Origin: Vigna angularis
Lineage: Eukaryota; Streptophyta; Magnoliopsida; Fabales; Fabaceae
Assembly: GCF_016808095.1 (NCBI RefSeq)
Contig: NC_068973.1
Coordinates: forward strand, 13,698,501-13,762,500
Direction: 5' to 3'
DNA: 64,000 nucleotides
A model generated the notes under the pieces. That model searched no databases and was not told where the DNA came from. It saw only the letters and a list, made by a program, of their open reading frames with translations. Position numbers and translations under genes: made by a program. This document shows positions 20,981 to 34,020 of the stretch, one piece after another; positions within the stretch are counted from its first letter, which is position 1; each line of letters begins with the position of its first letter.

Positions 20981-21535
20981 ATTCTAATGATAAATTAGCT
21001 AATTTAGCTTTCATTCATAAATAACAATAAGTGATTTAATGTTTTATTTTCGTGTATTTATTTAGATTTTTTTCATTATAGATATAATTTGCATGTTTTA
21101 TGAAATGTACTTTTTTTTATCATGGATTAGACTGGTTTTTCATGTTTTGCATTCTTTTATTTTTTTTTAAATAAATTTTCATATGATAATAAATGATTGA
21201 TAAACTTTAGAGTATCAGCAAATTTGAGTTGTCAAAATTTATAGTGATGTTTAACATTACCTTATTTTAGAAACATTTTATTTTAAAAAATATATTACAA
21301 GACGATTTATATTTTTTTTTGTTCTTTTTTATTTGAAGCTACTTAAAAGATATTTTAAAGTAAATTTTAATTTTTTTACTCCAATAATATAAATAAGGGG
21401 CACTCTTTTGTTTTTTCCAATGAATATATCTCTTAAATTCAAATAAAAGATTTTATTTAACGAAGATTATATTCTAAAAAATTAGCAATAAGTATTTTTA
21501 ATGCACACTTAATCATAATTAATTATATTTAATGG

Positions 21536-21540
<5 letters not shown>

Positions 21541-21604
<64 letters not shown>

Positions 21605-21620
21605 TGTGTGTGTGTGTGTG
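21541..21620. repeat. Compound microsatellite (TA)30-(TG)8
   Basis: Sixty bases of pure TA are followed, after AATA, by GTGTGTGTGTGTGTG. Likely highly polymorphic. Confidence 0.97.
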
Positions 21621-22191
21621 GTGTTATATTATATTTTCATTTTCTATTATAATATGATAAATAACTAAAATAAAAATATTACAATAATAAATAGAATAAA
21701 AATACTTAATTTATATTTTATATTGGACAAAGTAATTTGTTTTGATAAAGTATTATTTTGAAATATAACATTTTTATGTATTAAAATTTAAAATAATTTT
21801 TTATTTTGATTTAAAATTTATTTTAATTCTAACTTTGAAATCACTTTTATATCAAATTATTTTTAAATATTATTCTGAAAATTATTTTTCAAAATATACA
21901 CAGAAAAAATCATGTTATTATACCAATCTCATTTCCACCGAGTTTTTACTAATTCTCTTCCTTTTGAAGCTATTTCCTTTTTTTTTTTCATTTTTCATTC
22001 CCTCATTAATCTAAAGAAAACATAAGAAAATATTATTTATTGACATTTCATCACAACTTCTAAAGAATGAAAGTATTAGTGCGTGTTTGATTTAAAGTTT
22101 GAAATAGTGTATTCATTTATATAAAATTAAAAAAAGTGTGAAAGATTATCCATTGATATAAAAATAAAAATTATTCAGTGAATTGGTTCAG

Positions 22192-22233
22192 TGAATCATA
22201 CACTAGAATTCGATGTGAATAGTGTATGATTCA
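22192..22233. repeat. 14-bp perfect inverted repeat with 14-bp loop
   Basis: TGAATCATACACTA at 22192-22205 pairs exactly with TAGTGTATGATTCA at 22220-22233. No MITE ends or target duplication were recognised around it. Confidence 0.75.
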
Positions 22234-22564
22234 TCATAGTTGAGAAGTATATTTGGAACATCATAGTTGTTTACATCCGTCACTTCAAAGAAGCACAGAG
22301 ACATCTTTCATAACAAAATTTATAAAAGTTATGACTTTTTTCAATAATTTATTCAAATAGATATTTTTTTAAAAAAAATAATTCATATAGATAAGTAACG
22401 TTTGAAATAACTATTTCACCAATGATTTTAACCTCTTCTGGGTACTCGTGTTTTCCAAGACGATTTTCAACTAGAATTGATCTTGTAAAATTTTAATTTT
22501 CCTACCTAGAGGAAATTCGTGCTTCATATCATGATTTTCATTTTTTTTCAAGTTGTGTTTATAA

Positions 22565-22585
22565 ATTATTATTATTATTATTATT
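22565..22585. repeat. (ATT)7 microsatellite
   Basis: A short pure trinucleotide tract in AT-rich spacer. Confidence 0.9.
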
Positions 22586-22964
22586 GAAATTGTGTTGGTA
22601 AGTACAAACTTAAACGAAAGAAAAGGAAATTATGTTTGTATAGATGATTTTAACAAAAACAAAAACAGTGTTAAAAAAGAAAACTAAAATCATATAAGTT
22701 CCTTCTATGTTAATTTGGACTACCAATATATTATTGGTCCTTGAAAGTTTAGAATACCAAAAATACTCTTCTTTCTCGAGCTTTGTTTCGATGAGACAGT
22801 GATTTAAGAGAGTAAAAATAAAATGACAAAAATGAAGATAAATAGTATAGAAAGAATTTAGATCAAGAAGAGTGAGCAAACTTGAATGGAAAGTTTGTAA
22901 AAATATACATTAAAATTATTATTTTTAAATTAAATAGAAAATTATTATAAATTTATAATGAATA

Positions 22965-24294
22965 GGTTTAATATTTTGATAGTCCCTATTTATGTTGAGT
23001 TTTTTCAAATAGATTCCTCTTCTTTTTTTTCTCAATTGAGTCTCTAAAAGTAAAAAATCAGTGCAATTGGATCTTTGTTTTTCTCAATTGGGTCTTTAAA
23101 AGTAAAAGTTTTTACTGTTAAATTAGGTTAACATGGTTAAAATTTCGCAAAGCTTTATTGTGATATGATTTTAATAAATTATGTGGCAGATGGATGACAT
23201 GATACATTAAACAATTAAATAATAGGTTTTTGATAAAAATTAAAATTTAGAACCAGGAAATTAGAGTTCTTTGTATTGTTGTTTTAGAGTTTCTAATAAA
23301 AATTGAAATTAGGAATTAGGAAATTAGGGTTCTTCGTATTGTTGCTTTATGGTTTCTGATAAAAATTGAAAATGGAAATTGCAATTGTCGCTATGACAAA
23401 GGAGACACGATTTCTTCTCTCGCGAAAATTAGGGTTTCGTGTTTTGGTGGCTTGTGGGTTGCTACGATGGTGGTGACCATGAAACAGCTGGATTTATGTC
23501 TTAGTTTTCTGTGATTTGGGATTAGAGATTTTTGTGCGATTTAGAGTTCATGATTTCTTTGGTTGGAGGTTCCACGAAGTTCGTGATTTGGAAAGATGAG
23601 ATGTAGGTGGTTCGTGGATTGGTTGAGTTCGCTGCAGGTTTTCGGCTATCCCCTTCAGTTAGCGCGTTCCTAGTCCAGGAATGATCCTTGTGGGGATTGG
23701 AGTTTCGTTATGTGTGCTACGGGGAAGATTGTTATTGTGAATTTGGCAAAGCAGAATTTGACGAGAATGATTTCACTTGTATTTGCAATTTAACTGATTT
23801 GAGAAACCTGTATCTCAATGACAATCATTTGGGGGGATTAATACCGGAAGGCTTGACTAATTTGGCTCAGCTCGAGGTTCTAGATATGTCTAATAACAAT
23901 CTATCTGGTGATGTTCCAAAGTTTCCAACCAAGGTGAAGTTCAATAATGTCGGTAAGCCTCTGTTTGGGCATTCTAGAGGTGGCGGCGACAATGGAACTA
24001 CTCTGTCAAGCGATTTTGGTGATGCACAAAGTAAAAGTCCAAATGCAACGATTCTGCATTCTCTCCTTTGTGATTTGTTGCATTTCCATTCTCGTTCCCA
24101 ATTCGCTTTTGATGAACCCTAATTTGTTGATGTTTAATTAAACATTTTTTTAACAAATTTTCTACCTAAGGCTCTACATATGTCATGTAATCTAATTATT
24201 TCAACTCACCTTAAATTTAACTTTATTAATTCAATTTAACGGCAACAATCCAATTGCTTAAATTTTTTACAAGGACTACGAGAATGATTAAACC
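22965..24294. mobile_element. Pack-MULE carrying a receptor-kinase fragment
   Basis: The left end reads GGTTTAATATTTTGATAGTC and the right end, complemented, GGTTTAATCATTCTCGTAGT, so the terminal repeats begin with the same GGTTTAAT as MULE-B. Weaker pairing extends inward about 200 bp (ATGACATGAT-like ends). The 9-bp flanks TAATGAATA (22956-22964) and TACTACATA (24295-24303) match at 6 of 9 positions, as expected for an old Mutator-type TSD. Between the ends lies only a fragment of a host LRR receptor kinase and no transposase, which is the definition of a Pack-MULE. Confidence 0.75.
23630..24124 (+). pseudogene. TMK-type LRR receptor-kinase fragment inside the Pack-MULE
   Basis: From 23640 the codons read VFGYPLQLA, then NDPCGDWSFVMCATGKIVIV and NLAKQNLT, and after a one-base frame change LTDLRNLYLNDNHLGGLIPE, GLTNLAQLEVLDMSNNNLSG, DVPKFPTKVKF and a Gly-rich linker. 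These are the second LRR block and the juxtamembrane linker of TMK1-like kinases, plasma-membrane receptors acting in auxin signalling. The signal peptide, first LRR block, transmembrane segment and kinase domain are absent. The frame ends at TAA 24122. The plus-strand start at 23688 would make a 144-residue product, but that N-terminus is in the wrong frame for the LRR cap. Confidence 0.85.
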
Positions 24295-24303
24295 TACTAC
24301 ATA

Positions 24304-27300
24304 AAAAAGTTATATGTTAAAATAATAATATTTAAAATAAATTATTTTATTTGATTAATGTACATCTTTCCTACTTATTTTTTCAAGGTTTGAAGGAAAG
24401 TAAAACATGTTAATTATATTTTGATTTTCATATGAATTCTTTTTTATTTATGTGTTATTTTGTTTTAAAGTGAATTAACCTTTTAACAAATAAATACTTA
24501 ATTTATTTAATTTAGGATTGATCTGTGGATGTGAAGATAAGCTAAGTAGATTCACTACCAATTGAATTAAAAAAGGTTAGTTGAACACGATTCACATAAC
24601 TCGACATGTGATAGGATGGTAAGTTAATAGGTTGACTCACATACCAATATTTTACGTATAATGAGAGCATATTGATTATTTACTTTTTTATAATAATGGA
24701 ATTAAAGTATTTACTTAATTGTCCAAATTTGTTATAAAGATATTAATTGAAAAATAAAACATCAACATGTATAACTTTACAAACAAATAACCTAAGTATC
24801 TAAATTATTCAAACAGAACAACATTTTAGTATTTGAAAAGAGAAAATTACAAACTTACATAATTAGAAATAGTAAATAATTATAATAACAAAATTATAAA
24901 AAATATAAAAAAACTAATATAATATTATGGGGAGTGGATAGCGGCTCTCTTTCAATCCGTTTAACCTGTACATTAAATGGGCCAAGTTCATTTCAGTCGA
25001 TATATAAAAAATTAAAATTTTTTCAAATTGAACATGTGATAAAAGAGAATTAACTTAGAAGTGAAAATAAATTTTCACATATTTGATTAAACATTTGATG
25101 ATTTATAGGTTAGTGATAATAATGAATATTAATCTTGTTTCAACTCCAGCATGGATGAAGCATGCCAGTGAGGATGATCAAAACACAATCTTGCTATATC
25201 TCAAAACCATTACCCACCATTTAATTTGGTTGGTATAATGTGTATTCCTTTTTCCCATCTTAAATTTTTCATAGAAAAAACAGATATGTACTCCTCAACT
25301 TTCAGTCTTATCCCCATAAATTGCAGTCCACATCAGTGATGTTAATTTCCTCTATTATGAGTTTCCAAACCCTTTACTTTTTTTTCCCACAATTTTAGAC
25401 ATCATCTTCAACTGTCTTATAATATCTCACCACTGCACAACCACATTTTCTTAGTGGGCTTGCATCACTTGCTGAGATAATTCACCAATTTTTTCTGTTC
25501 TGTTCTTGAGGGCACTGCTTCTGTTTCATTATGAAGCAGTTGAATCGTAATATTATCCAGAATGAATTCGTATCCTTTTAATCATACAACACCCATTTCA
25601 ATTTGACCATGTTTGTAGAAGCTTCCATCAGAAAATAAACACAATTAGAAAATAAAAAATACATGATTGGATTAGTGAGCCCCTCAATTATTAAAGAGAC
25701 AACTTGTTTCTACAATATTATTTCCTTTTATTACGCTAACTATATAAAATAAAAATAGACTCTCTTATTTTCTTATTTCTTACTTTATTGAATGACTTTC
25801 TGTTCAAAGTTTGTACTGGTATAATCTTTCTACATCAAATCGTGGGTCAGGATTTTGGTTTTGATAGATTGATCAAAAGATATGTTACGCAAACACAACT
25901 CCCTCGTAAGTTTCCAACCATCACCCTTTCTTGTCTTATTGGAAATGTTGGTCGTACGTAAATCTTATGGGTAGTAACGTCTAAGAAGAAAAGTGATATC
26001 AAAATAGGTGAGAAAAAAAAGAAAGAAACTAAAGAAAATAGATCTTTTGATCCATAGTTTATGGTTATGTATAGAGGGGAAATGTGGATTAGAATGGAAC
26101 ATGACTCCTCCCATTTCCTTTTTAGTCATAATCTTTGTTTTCCTTCCAATTTATGGTGTTACTTGATGTAACAAAACATTCTAAATAACGTGTCTTCTAG
26201 GACCTTAATGAAATCTATTTTATGACGGCTGGCTCTTGTGTTTTGGAATACTATTCTTTTATTCATGACTTGGAATATAGGGTATCTTCTAATCAATATG
26301 TAGGAGGTGATTTCATGATCTTTTGGCACAAAGAAAAAAGATAGACAAAAGGATAAGAAAGGAAGAAGATGTGGTAAACGAATGAGTAAAAAAATATGTT
26401 GTTTGGTAGAAAATAAATGAAAGAAAAAGTACGATCATTTTATTTATTATTTTTAATATTAATTTTGTAAGTGGACCACCTAATCCGTTCTCTAAATGGT
26501 ACATGGTCTTAAAATCTTTGAGTCTCTTTGAATCGTGGGTTTTTTAGTTGGGTTCATTTAACATGTGGGCTATCGTTTTATCTTTAGATCACATGGGTGC
26601 TTTTACAATTAAATATAAAAGATATGATACTAATATAAGATGTGTGCCTCAAGTAATTTTTTTTTTAAAATAATATAAAATTTAAATGCTTTCAATGGTT
26701 CAATGAATGGTGAATGATGATATATATGTAGTGTATAATTATATATTAGGTAAACACGAAGCAAAAAATATTATTTAGGCGACTTAGTACAAGTTGTTTT
26801 TCATTTTGAACAATTAATTTCTTTTATTCCACGTATTATAGTTAGATTTATAAATTAGAGGAAACTTTACATTTTAAAACGATTTTTTCATTTTATTTTT
26901 ATTGTATGAAGTTGAATTATTAAGCTTACATATTATAAAAAGATAATATATTTCAAACCTTTTCTCTTAACATCTTCACCTTACCACAACCAAACTTACA
27001 ACAATAAAAATGAACTGTATTTATTAAATAAAATTGTTCTTTTGAATCATGGTTGGAAGAGGCATAAAAATTAAATTTTCTTTCAAGGTCATGTAAACTA
27101 GAATACTAAAAACTAAATAAATTTTCGATATTCAGTAAAAGCTTTAAAGTTATAATATTAATAAATAAATAAATAAACATTTCCTTTTGCGTTGGTGTGT
27201 ATTTATAGACTTTTGAACTTACCTTAATGAAACTAAATAATAGAAGAAATACATTTGGTTGTATTGTTTTTCTATATAGAATTAATAAATAATTGATTAC

Positions 27301-27835
27301 CAAATGTAAATTTTAGTCTAACACCCAAGTGATAAGATTATTTAATTATTGGATTTAGCTTCATTATTTGTAATTATTGGAATATACTTCGAATCTAAGT
27401 ATCTCGTAGGTACGTAAGCTTTCAAACTTGAAAATCAAAGTAGTTTATTTAAATAACTAGTACGATGAAGTTGACTAATTAACTTTTGCATATTCTTATG
27501 TGTTGACTATACAAGTAAAAGGTTGGCACTTATGAACAATCGTTGTGTATTTATGTGTTTAAAGTTAGTTGTTATGAATAATCATATAAAAGAATGCACT
27601 TTTAGTTCTTATTAATGCGAGGTTTTGAAAATTTTAGAAATATTTTTGGGTAAATGCTTTGTTTTGTACCCTAGAAAATGACTTTTCAAATTGGTTAATT
27701 GTTTCATGTAAAATGCGATAAGTGCGAATTATTTAAAGTTTGTTTTGACTCGTACTTTTCTTTTATCTTTATTCTTAAATTTTACTTAATATTTTAACCA
27801 ATTTATTCCTTTTTCCCTTTGCATTCTCTAATTAC
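24304..27835. other. Long AT-rich intergenic stretch
   Basis: No reading frame, terminal repeat or RNA gene recognised in 3.5 kb. The longest open frames are AT-driven and hydrophobic with no codon-usage signal I can see. Confidence 0.5.
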
Positions 27836-28740
27836 TCCTCACTAAAGGAGAGGAGTGAATAATATTTTTTGCTTCTCTCAACGTCTTTATCCAATGCGTA
27901 CATATGTTTTGATTAATCCTTTGTGTATTCTTGTTTTGCATAAATAACAAGAACAAGATATGCAAGCAATATAACACTTTAAAGTACATGCATAAAATGT
28001 TTTGAATGTTTATAGCCGTTAATTTGTATTGCTCGCTCAAAACAACTTGTCATACGTCTTGTCAATAATTAATGCATCATTCAAGTATATCATTCACGAA
28101 GAGTTGGACGTTGTATAATACTTTTGACAGTGGACGACATAAGACATTAGACTCTTATGAAAAAGTTGTTTTAGATGTATATTTTGGTGCACTTTTCATT
28201 AGATGATATTCTTTATGGGGTACTTTCACTTAACACTGTTTTTGTTGTAAGACATTTAAGCTTCAGTGTTATTCCAATTCTCAATAAAAGATATTTTAAT
28301 TTGAAAGGTTGAGAGCATATCCTACTGTTTTGCACGTATTCTTGAGACAGTTCCTTCAAAACATATTTTTCTTTTTGTCTCTCCATGAGTACAAATCCTT
28401 AAGTATGTTATCTCTAAAGATTTTATGTAGACTTTTCTTATTGATGAGACGTTTATTGTAAATAATGTATTAGACGATATAGACTTCAAAAAAACGTTGT
28501 TGTGTATGTTCTTATTTTGAGAAGACTGCATATTAGCGTGTGGACGATTTACGTTGCTTCTCATATAAATATTTAGGTTTTCGTTTGACTTGAACAAGTG
28601 CTTGGACGTTATAGGTCAAGTGGGAACTTTTCTCCCTGAAAGGATATTTGTTTAATGTTTATTGTTAAACTTCAAAACTTGGGGTATTAGACGGTTTAGT
28701 TTCTCTTGACGATCTTGTCTTAACATGCAGCAGTTGAATT
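27836..28740 (-). repeat. Solo or truncated copia LTR
   Basis: It follows the same order of landmarks as 18720-19460: CAAGAACAA..AT..AAGCA, ACTTTA..GTACATGCAT.AAATGTTTTGAA, TGTATTGC, GCATCATT, then further on the TTTAATGTTT and ACGGTTTA..TCT..GATCTTGTCTTA blocks. No internal coding sequence of that family adjoins it. Boundaries are approximate. Confidence 0.55.
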
Positions 28741-29140
28741 CTCTCAATTTCTAATCTGGTTGGTTACTATTTGGATGCACTTACAACTGTTTTGGTGAAA
28801 TTCAAAACTTGGTAGCTCAAGGTTTGGAGAATCTTACAAACCACCACCACCTAAGATGCTACCAATCACTGTAATTACTTTCTTCCAAAGTGTTCCTGCA
28901 GCTTCTTATCATACCAAAACTAGGACAACCAAGAATTAAAGCCAGAAAATTAGTAATTAGGAAGAGCTATACCAAAATTCAAAATTGATTATGGACATTA
29001 GAAATGAATGGAAATAATTTGACAAGTAAACAATTAAAAATGGTAAAGAAAGTAAGCACTTAAAAAAGATGTCGATCTTTCATAGTTAAACAACACCTTT
29101 CTTGCTTGGTAGTTAGCAACAATGTAATGAAAATGATTGG
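28741..29140. other. Spacer after LTR relic
   Basis: No feature recognised. It may be the decayed 3' part of the gypsy element that follows. Confidence 0.35.
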
Positions 29141-30450
29141 TTGTTGGTGAATTCATCATTTATGAATATGATTTGTGGGAGGGATCTCAATGCTAAAAGA
29201 TCAACCATATTCATGCTTCAGAGGTGTCTTTTTATTGCAAAGCTTAACTTCCAATATTGATGAATCCATTGACTTTAGTACTATTAACTCCTTTGACCTA
29301 TCCAATGTGTTATTGAATTTTATAAAAATGTTATTTAAGCTCTTTGTTGGAGGGTTGGTTTTTGTTGCCATGTTGATGATTTCCACAACCTCTACCTTTA
29401 AAATTATCACAATACCTCATGCCACATCCTCTCATTTTGTCTCCTCAACCTCAACCTCTTATAGTGCTACAAACATTTTCATTCTAAAAAACAGGGAAAG
29501 AGCACTAGTATATATGAGATCTCCAATTCTATATTGGAACTTGTAACACTCTTTAGCTAAAATGGTATTTGTGTCTTTTTTTTTTCTCGAGTTGACATGC
29601 GTAGAAGAGAACAACGAGATGGTGGTACAAGTAACAACTTCATATTGAAGGCCTCCTATAAAATGGAATCTCAATTGGCATTTAAGGAGTTTGGATTTCA
29701 TATTGTGGCCTATAAGTCATTGTTTTGACTTTACTGAAAATAACGAATGATCTTAAAAGATGATTAATGGATCAATGTTCTTTTTGAACTACTTTCTCAT
29801 CTTTTTGAACCTCTATAGTTAAGTGTCTTGTTGCTTATTCAGGAAGCTTGTCCACATCATTTAGTAGGTTGACAAACAATATTTTTAAGATGGGGTCCTA
29901 ATGTAAACTAGCAAGCATGTGCTTTATGATGTCTAGAGAGAGGTAATGCATTCAAATAATACTTTGGCAAAGTGGTTGATGTATTCTTATAATGACTCAT
30001 TTTTTTCTTACTTTATGTTGTTTAATTCCATCAAGTTAGTCATCACAGGTTAGTTAACTTCTAATTGTGTTGAAAATCTATCACAAAACTTTTTGGAATG
30101 GGTCTATCATGTTCTTTAACAATATATAATACAATTGTAGAGTTGGTTCTATCAACATGGTTAAAAGGATTCTGCAGTACATGACCAAGTCATTAAAGAA
30201 TAAATTGGTCTGAGTCATATATGCTTGTAAATGAGCATTCAAGTTGGATAGTCTATGATACTTCTTAATGTTGGGACACTTCCCTATAGATGGAAGATTG
30301 ATGGCAATGACCTCAGAGTTGAAAGGATGGTGCTTGTTAATGGAATTGAAAGGATGATGCTTGTTAATACCTTTCTTTGTAAAGTTTCTCAACTGAGTAA
30401 TTGAGACAACTTTGAATTGTTCATGCCTTAATAGGAACACTTGCAAAGCT
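29141..30450 (-). pseudogene. Ty3/gypsy gag relic
   Basis: Read on the minus strand, 30446-30081 gives a retrotransposon gag start (EVIAINLPSIGKCPNIKKYH, ..AHLQAYMTQTNLF). The next segment, about 30070-29960, gives FSTQLEVN, PVMTNLMELNNIK, EKNESL.EYINHFAKV, a standard gypsy gag pattern. The lower part (29700-29200) is degraded downstream gag. Stops are frequent. A short tandem duplication near 30322-30365 repeats NKHHPFNS. No LTR or pol was recognised next to it. Confidence 0.7.
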
Positions 30451-33400
30451 TGCTTAAGGTGCTTAATGTTTTACTTATTGGTATAAGCCTTCATTTTTTG
30501 TTTCTGATTATGAGTCTTTATGTTCTATTTTTTGTGTATGAGTATCTTCTCAAACTTAATATTTCCTTACTTGCTTAAATGTCCAAGAAGTCCCGATGTT
30601 TTGTTTTATATTTACCAAATAGTTTATCAAAACACTTATAATCTAATAAATTAATTGATCAATTCACAAATTATACACTAAGAATTTATCAACTACTAAC
30701 TAGCTTACCATTCACTTATAACCTACTTTTTCCAAATACACCTTCATAAAGTATTTGCGGTCAATAAACTAGCTAATAGAGTATTTAACTTAGTAGCTTA
30801 TTTGCGATCATTTGCTAGCTTATTTAAAATTTTTATATAGTTGAAATGAAAAAAATTATATTACAAAGTAATGAATATTTTATTATAGTAACATTGTGTG
30901 AAAATTAAAAGAAAAAAAGGAATGTAACTATTTAACTAAAAATATTTCAATTTTTAAAAAATTAAATTAAATTAATATTAAGTATGAAACCCTCCTTTAA
31001 AATTTCCTTTTCATTCTCTCTTCATCGTCTTATTTTACTTTCCCCAAATCTGAAAATTACCATTGCATTAGTGGCAAGAAACTTTACAAATACAACATAA
31101 GGAATCTTAGTTAAGGTAAATTTTCCTTTTTCATCTTTTTTAGTCAAAATTTGTGAATGTTTTGCATGTCAAAAAATATATTAAGTGTATAAGACTCAAC
31201 TTTTTTCTCCTTGACTCTCTTTGCATGTTTTGATTACGATGATAAGTCCAGATGATATAGTTTTGTTGGTTTTATAATAATAGAAATAACTTGAAAATAG
31301 GATAAAGATTACTCAACAATTCTAAATAGGAACTAGTGTTTATTTTCTTTTTAAATAATATGTATTTTGAGAATTTGATTGTAATTTGAATGATAAATGA
31401 GTTCGTAGGATGTTACATTTAGTATATGAACTCATTTAAATAAAATGGCTTGTCAAAAATCTATACAACTTTTTTAAAAATATTAAAAATACTAAAAACT
31501 TAATTATTTTAAAAATCTAAAATTATGATTATATAATAATATCTTTTTATTTAAAAACATAAATTTCTTTATACAATAAAATTTATCTAATCATATCCTT
31601 TTATTTTTTTTAAGATTAATTAATTAATAAGTTCATTATTGCAATAAACTATCTTATGAGTTTGAAATTTATAGTAAAAACTAATAATTAATTTATTGAA
31701 AATTTTAGTTTCTTTTCTTGTGATTGGCCTTCAAGTAATGTCAACTTTATTCCCTATATTAATTATCTTAAAATATTGTTTTTATGGTTTAAACATATAA
31801 GATAAATACGATCAAACAAGGGGTTTTAAAAATAAGAAAAATATATTAATTCGTGATTTATTTTATTTATACACTGTATATACATAATAAAAATTTAACA
31901 AAATATTAAATATTAGCAATATTTAAATTTCCTTTTATATATAAATATATATATTACCTTTAAATTAATTTATCGAAGTTTGTCAACAGAAAGAATAAAA
32001 AAAAAATAATTCTTGGATTGACGGAAATCAATATATATCTTGCAGGCCATGAGGGTCTCCATTTCACAAATTTTGTAATGAAATGGGTGTAAAACTAAAG
32101 TAATGTTTATCCTGTAGAAGCAAGAAGGTGTTTGTTTGTTTGTTACAATCATCCAATATCCAATTTAATATTGATAATATTATTTTATAGGGTCTTTACT
32201 TGCACCTTTTCTAGACTTGACCAGGAATAGGCAATCAAATTTGTTCACTTCGCAAACTTGTACTTTTGCGTGCAAAGAAAGGCAAGAAGGCTGAGACATT
32301 CACAGAAGACAAAAATATCGAATATGGTAACAGATTTTTAGGTTTCCCATTGCCAGGAAGCACTTTTGCAGGTGCCTCAGGATCAGAAACATGACTTAGC
32401 ACTCACACACCCAGTTTCTTACTTTTAGCAAACTTGGTTACCATTCTCATGCTCTTTTATAGAGGCTAGATTGCTACAAAGGGTGATGCTGTATGCATAT
32501 ACTAGTTAGTACTAATGGAATCTACCAGTTTAAAGTGACCCATGCGTGAATGGTTAATTTCCACACACAAAAAAGACCTAAGCTTCTTTGCCTTGTTTGT
32601 TTCACGACCATGAACAACCCAAAAAGTTGATTGTCTCAAACTGGAAATCCTTAGGCAGAGGGCATTCTCTAAAATCATTTTGGTTCGTTTTTTTTCAAAA
32701 TTTTGAATGTAGGTGTGTATGGATTGATGGCTAACCACACCGTTTTTTAGTTGCTTTTGCTTCTTTTGAGGCTCAGATATCCAAGCATGCATGTGGAAGC
32801 AATTAGTGCTGTAATTATGCCTTTGAGTGTTTATCTCATTTACACACATTGTGATAGCATCATTTGGAAGGTGGCAAGTTCCCTTCTTCTCACTCTCCTT
32901 GTCTCAAGCGTGCTCCCATCAAGCACCGATGTGGGGTTTCATTAATCACTACACACCTTTTGCACTGCTCTGTTTTTTACCACAATTTTAGCATCTTAAA
33001 TTTTATTATCCTCCCACTTCAAATAAATAAGTATTAATTAATACAATATTTATATGATATCCAACAATTTAAGTATATATGATAAACAACCCGAAACAAT
33101 ATATGGTATCATCAATGAATATTATGCTAACTATATCTTTTGTTTGTCTAAGTCTTTATTTAAAAGTTTAAAATATTTATAAATACATGTATTACAGGAG
33201 TTTACTCCTATACATTTAATATTTTTAATAGTTATTATTGATTTGAGTATAGAAAATTATTCTCCAAATAGATGTCTCATCAAATTCAGATTTCGAAAGA
33301 GCTCACTTATATTAAATCGTATAAAATATTAAATAAGTTGCACATACACAATATTAATTATAAATTGGCGTATGTGCGTACAATTATTATTTTTTACTAG

Positions 33401-33473
33401 TTCCTTTAAATTTGTTTCTATTGCCGTCTTCCACATCAATTATTAATAAACTTATGTAAACATCTCTTGCCCT

Positions 33474-33556
<83 letters not shown>

Positions 33557-34020
33557 CGTGTGTTTCTTTAATTATTTTAAGTTAAAAGAAACTAGTTCAT
33601 GCGAACTATATTCATAAATATACCATATTAATAATTAGAACATAGTTATAAAAATACTTTAAAAAGTTTCGTGGATTTTTTTTTTAATTTTAATTATTAA
33701 ACATAAATTAAACATGATATTATTTTAGTTGAAGTCTCTAAAATATTACTTTTGCCTTGTTCTTCTTGTGTGTGGTATATATTTGTAATTTTGTTTTCAT
33801 CTCTTTCTTATGGATTTATGTCATTGTGGATACCATAGGAAATTATCTATAATTTTGTCTAAGAGATATATATAAATTATTAACTATAATTTAGGTTATT
33901 ATAAATATTGATAAGCTATAATTCAGACTAACATTTAGACACTTAATACTACAAGATATTATTAAAATAATAACAAATTATTTTACACAATAATATTTAT
34001 CACATCTTTACAGTCAAAGC
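30451..34020. other. Long AT-rich intergenic stretch
   Basis: No gene recognised. Short AGCTTAT/TAAGCT-rich sequence at 30600-30840 may be a decayed MITE. The higher-complexity part at 32200-32960 has no convincing frame on either strand. A long TA microsatellite lies at 33477. Confidence 0.45.
33477..33552. repeat. (TA)38 microsatellite
   Basis: Seventy-six bases of uninterrupted TA. Confidence 0.97.

Larger units (their letters stand above)
20981..22964. other. AT-rich region with simple repeats
   Basis: No gene seen. Contains a (TA)30 tract with an adjoining TG tract and an ATT tract, listed separately, and a 14-bp perfect inverted repeat at 22192-22233. Confidence 0.55.

Noticed and set aside
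32502..32945. Opposing open frames of 115 and 64 codons
   Set aside because: No domain, no splice-supported extension and no codon bias; likely chance.
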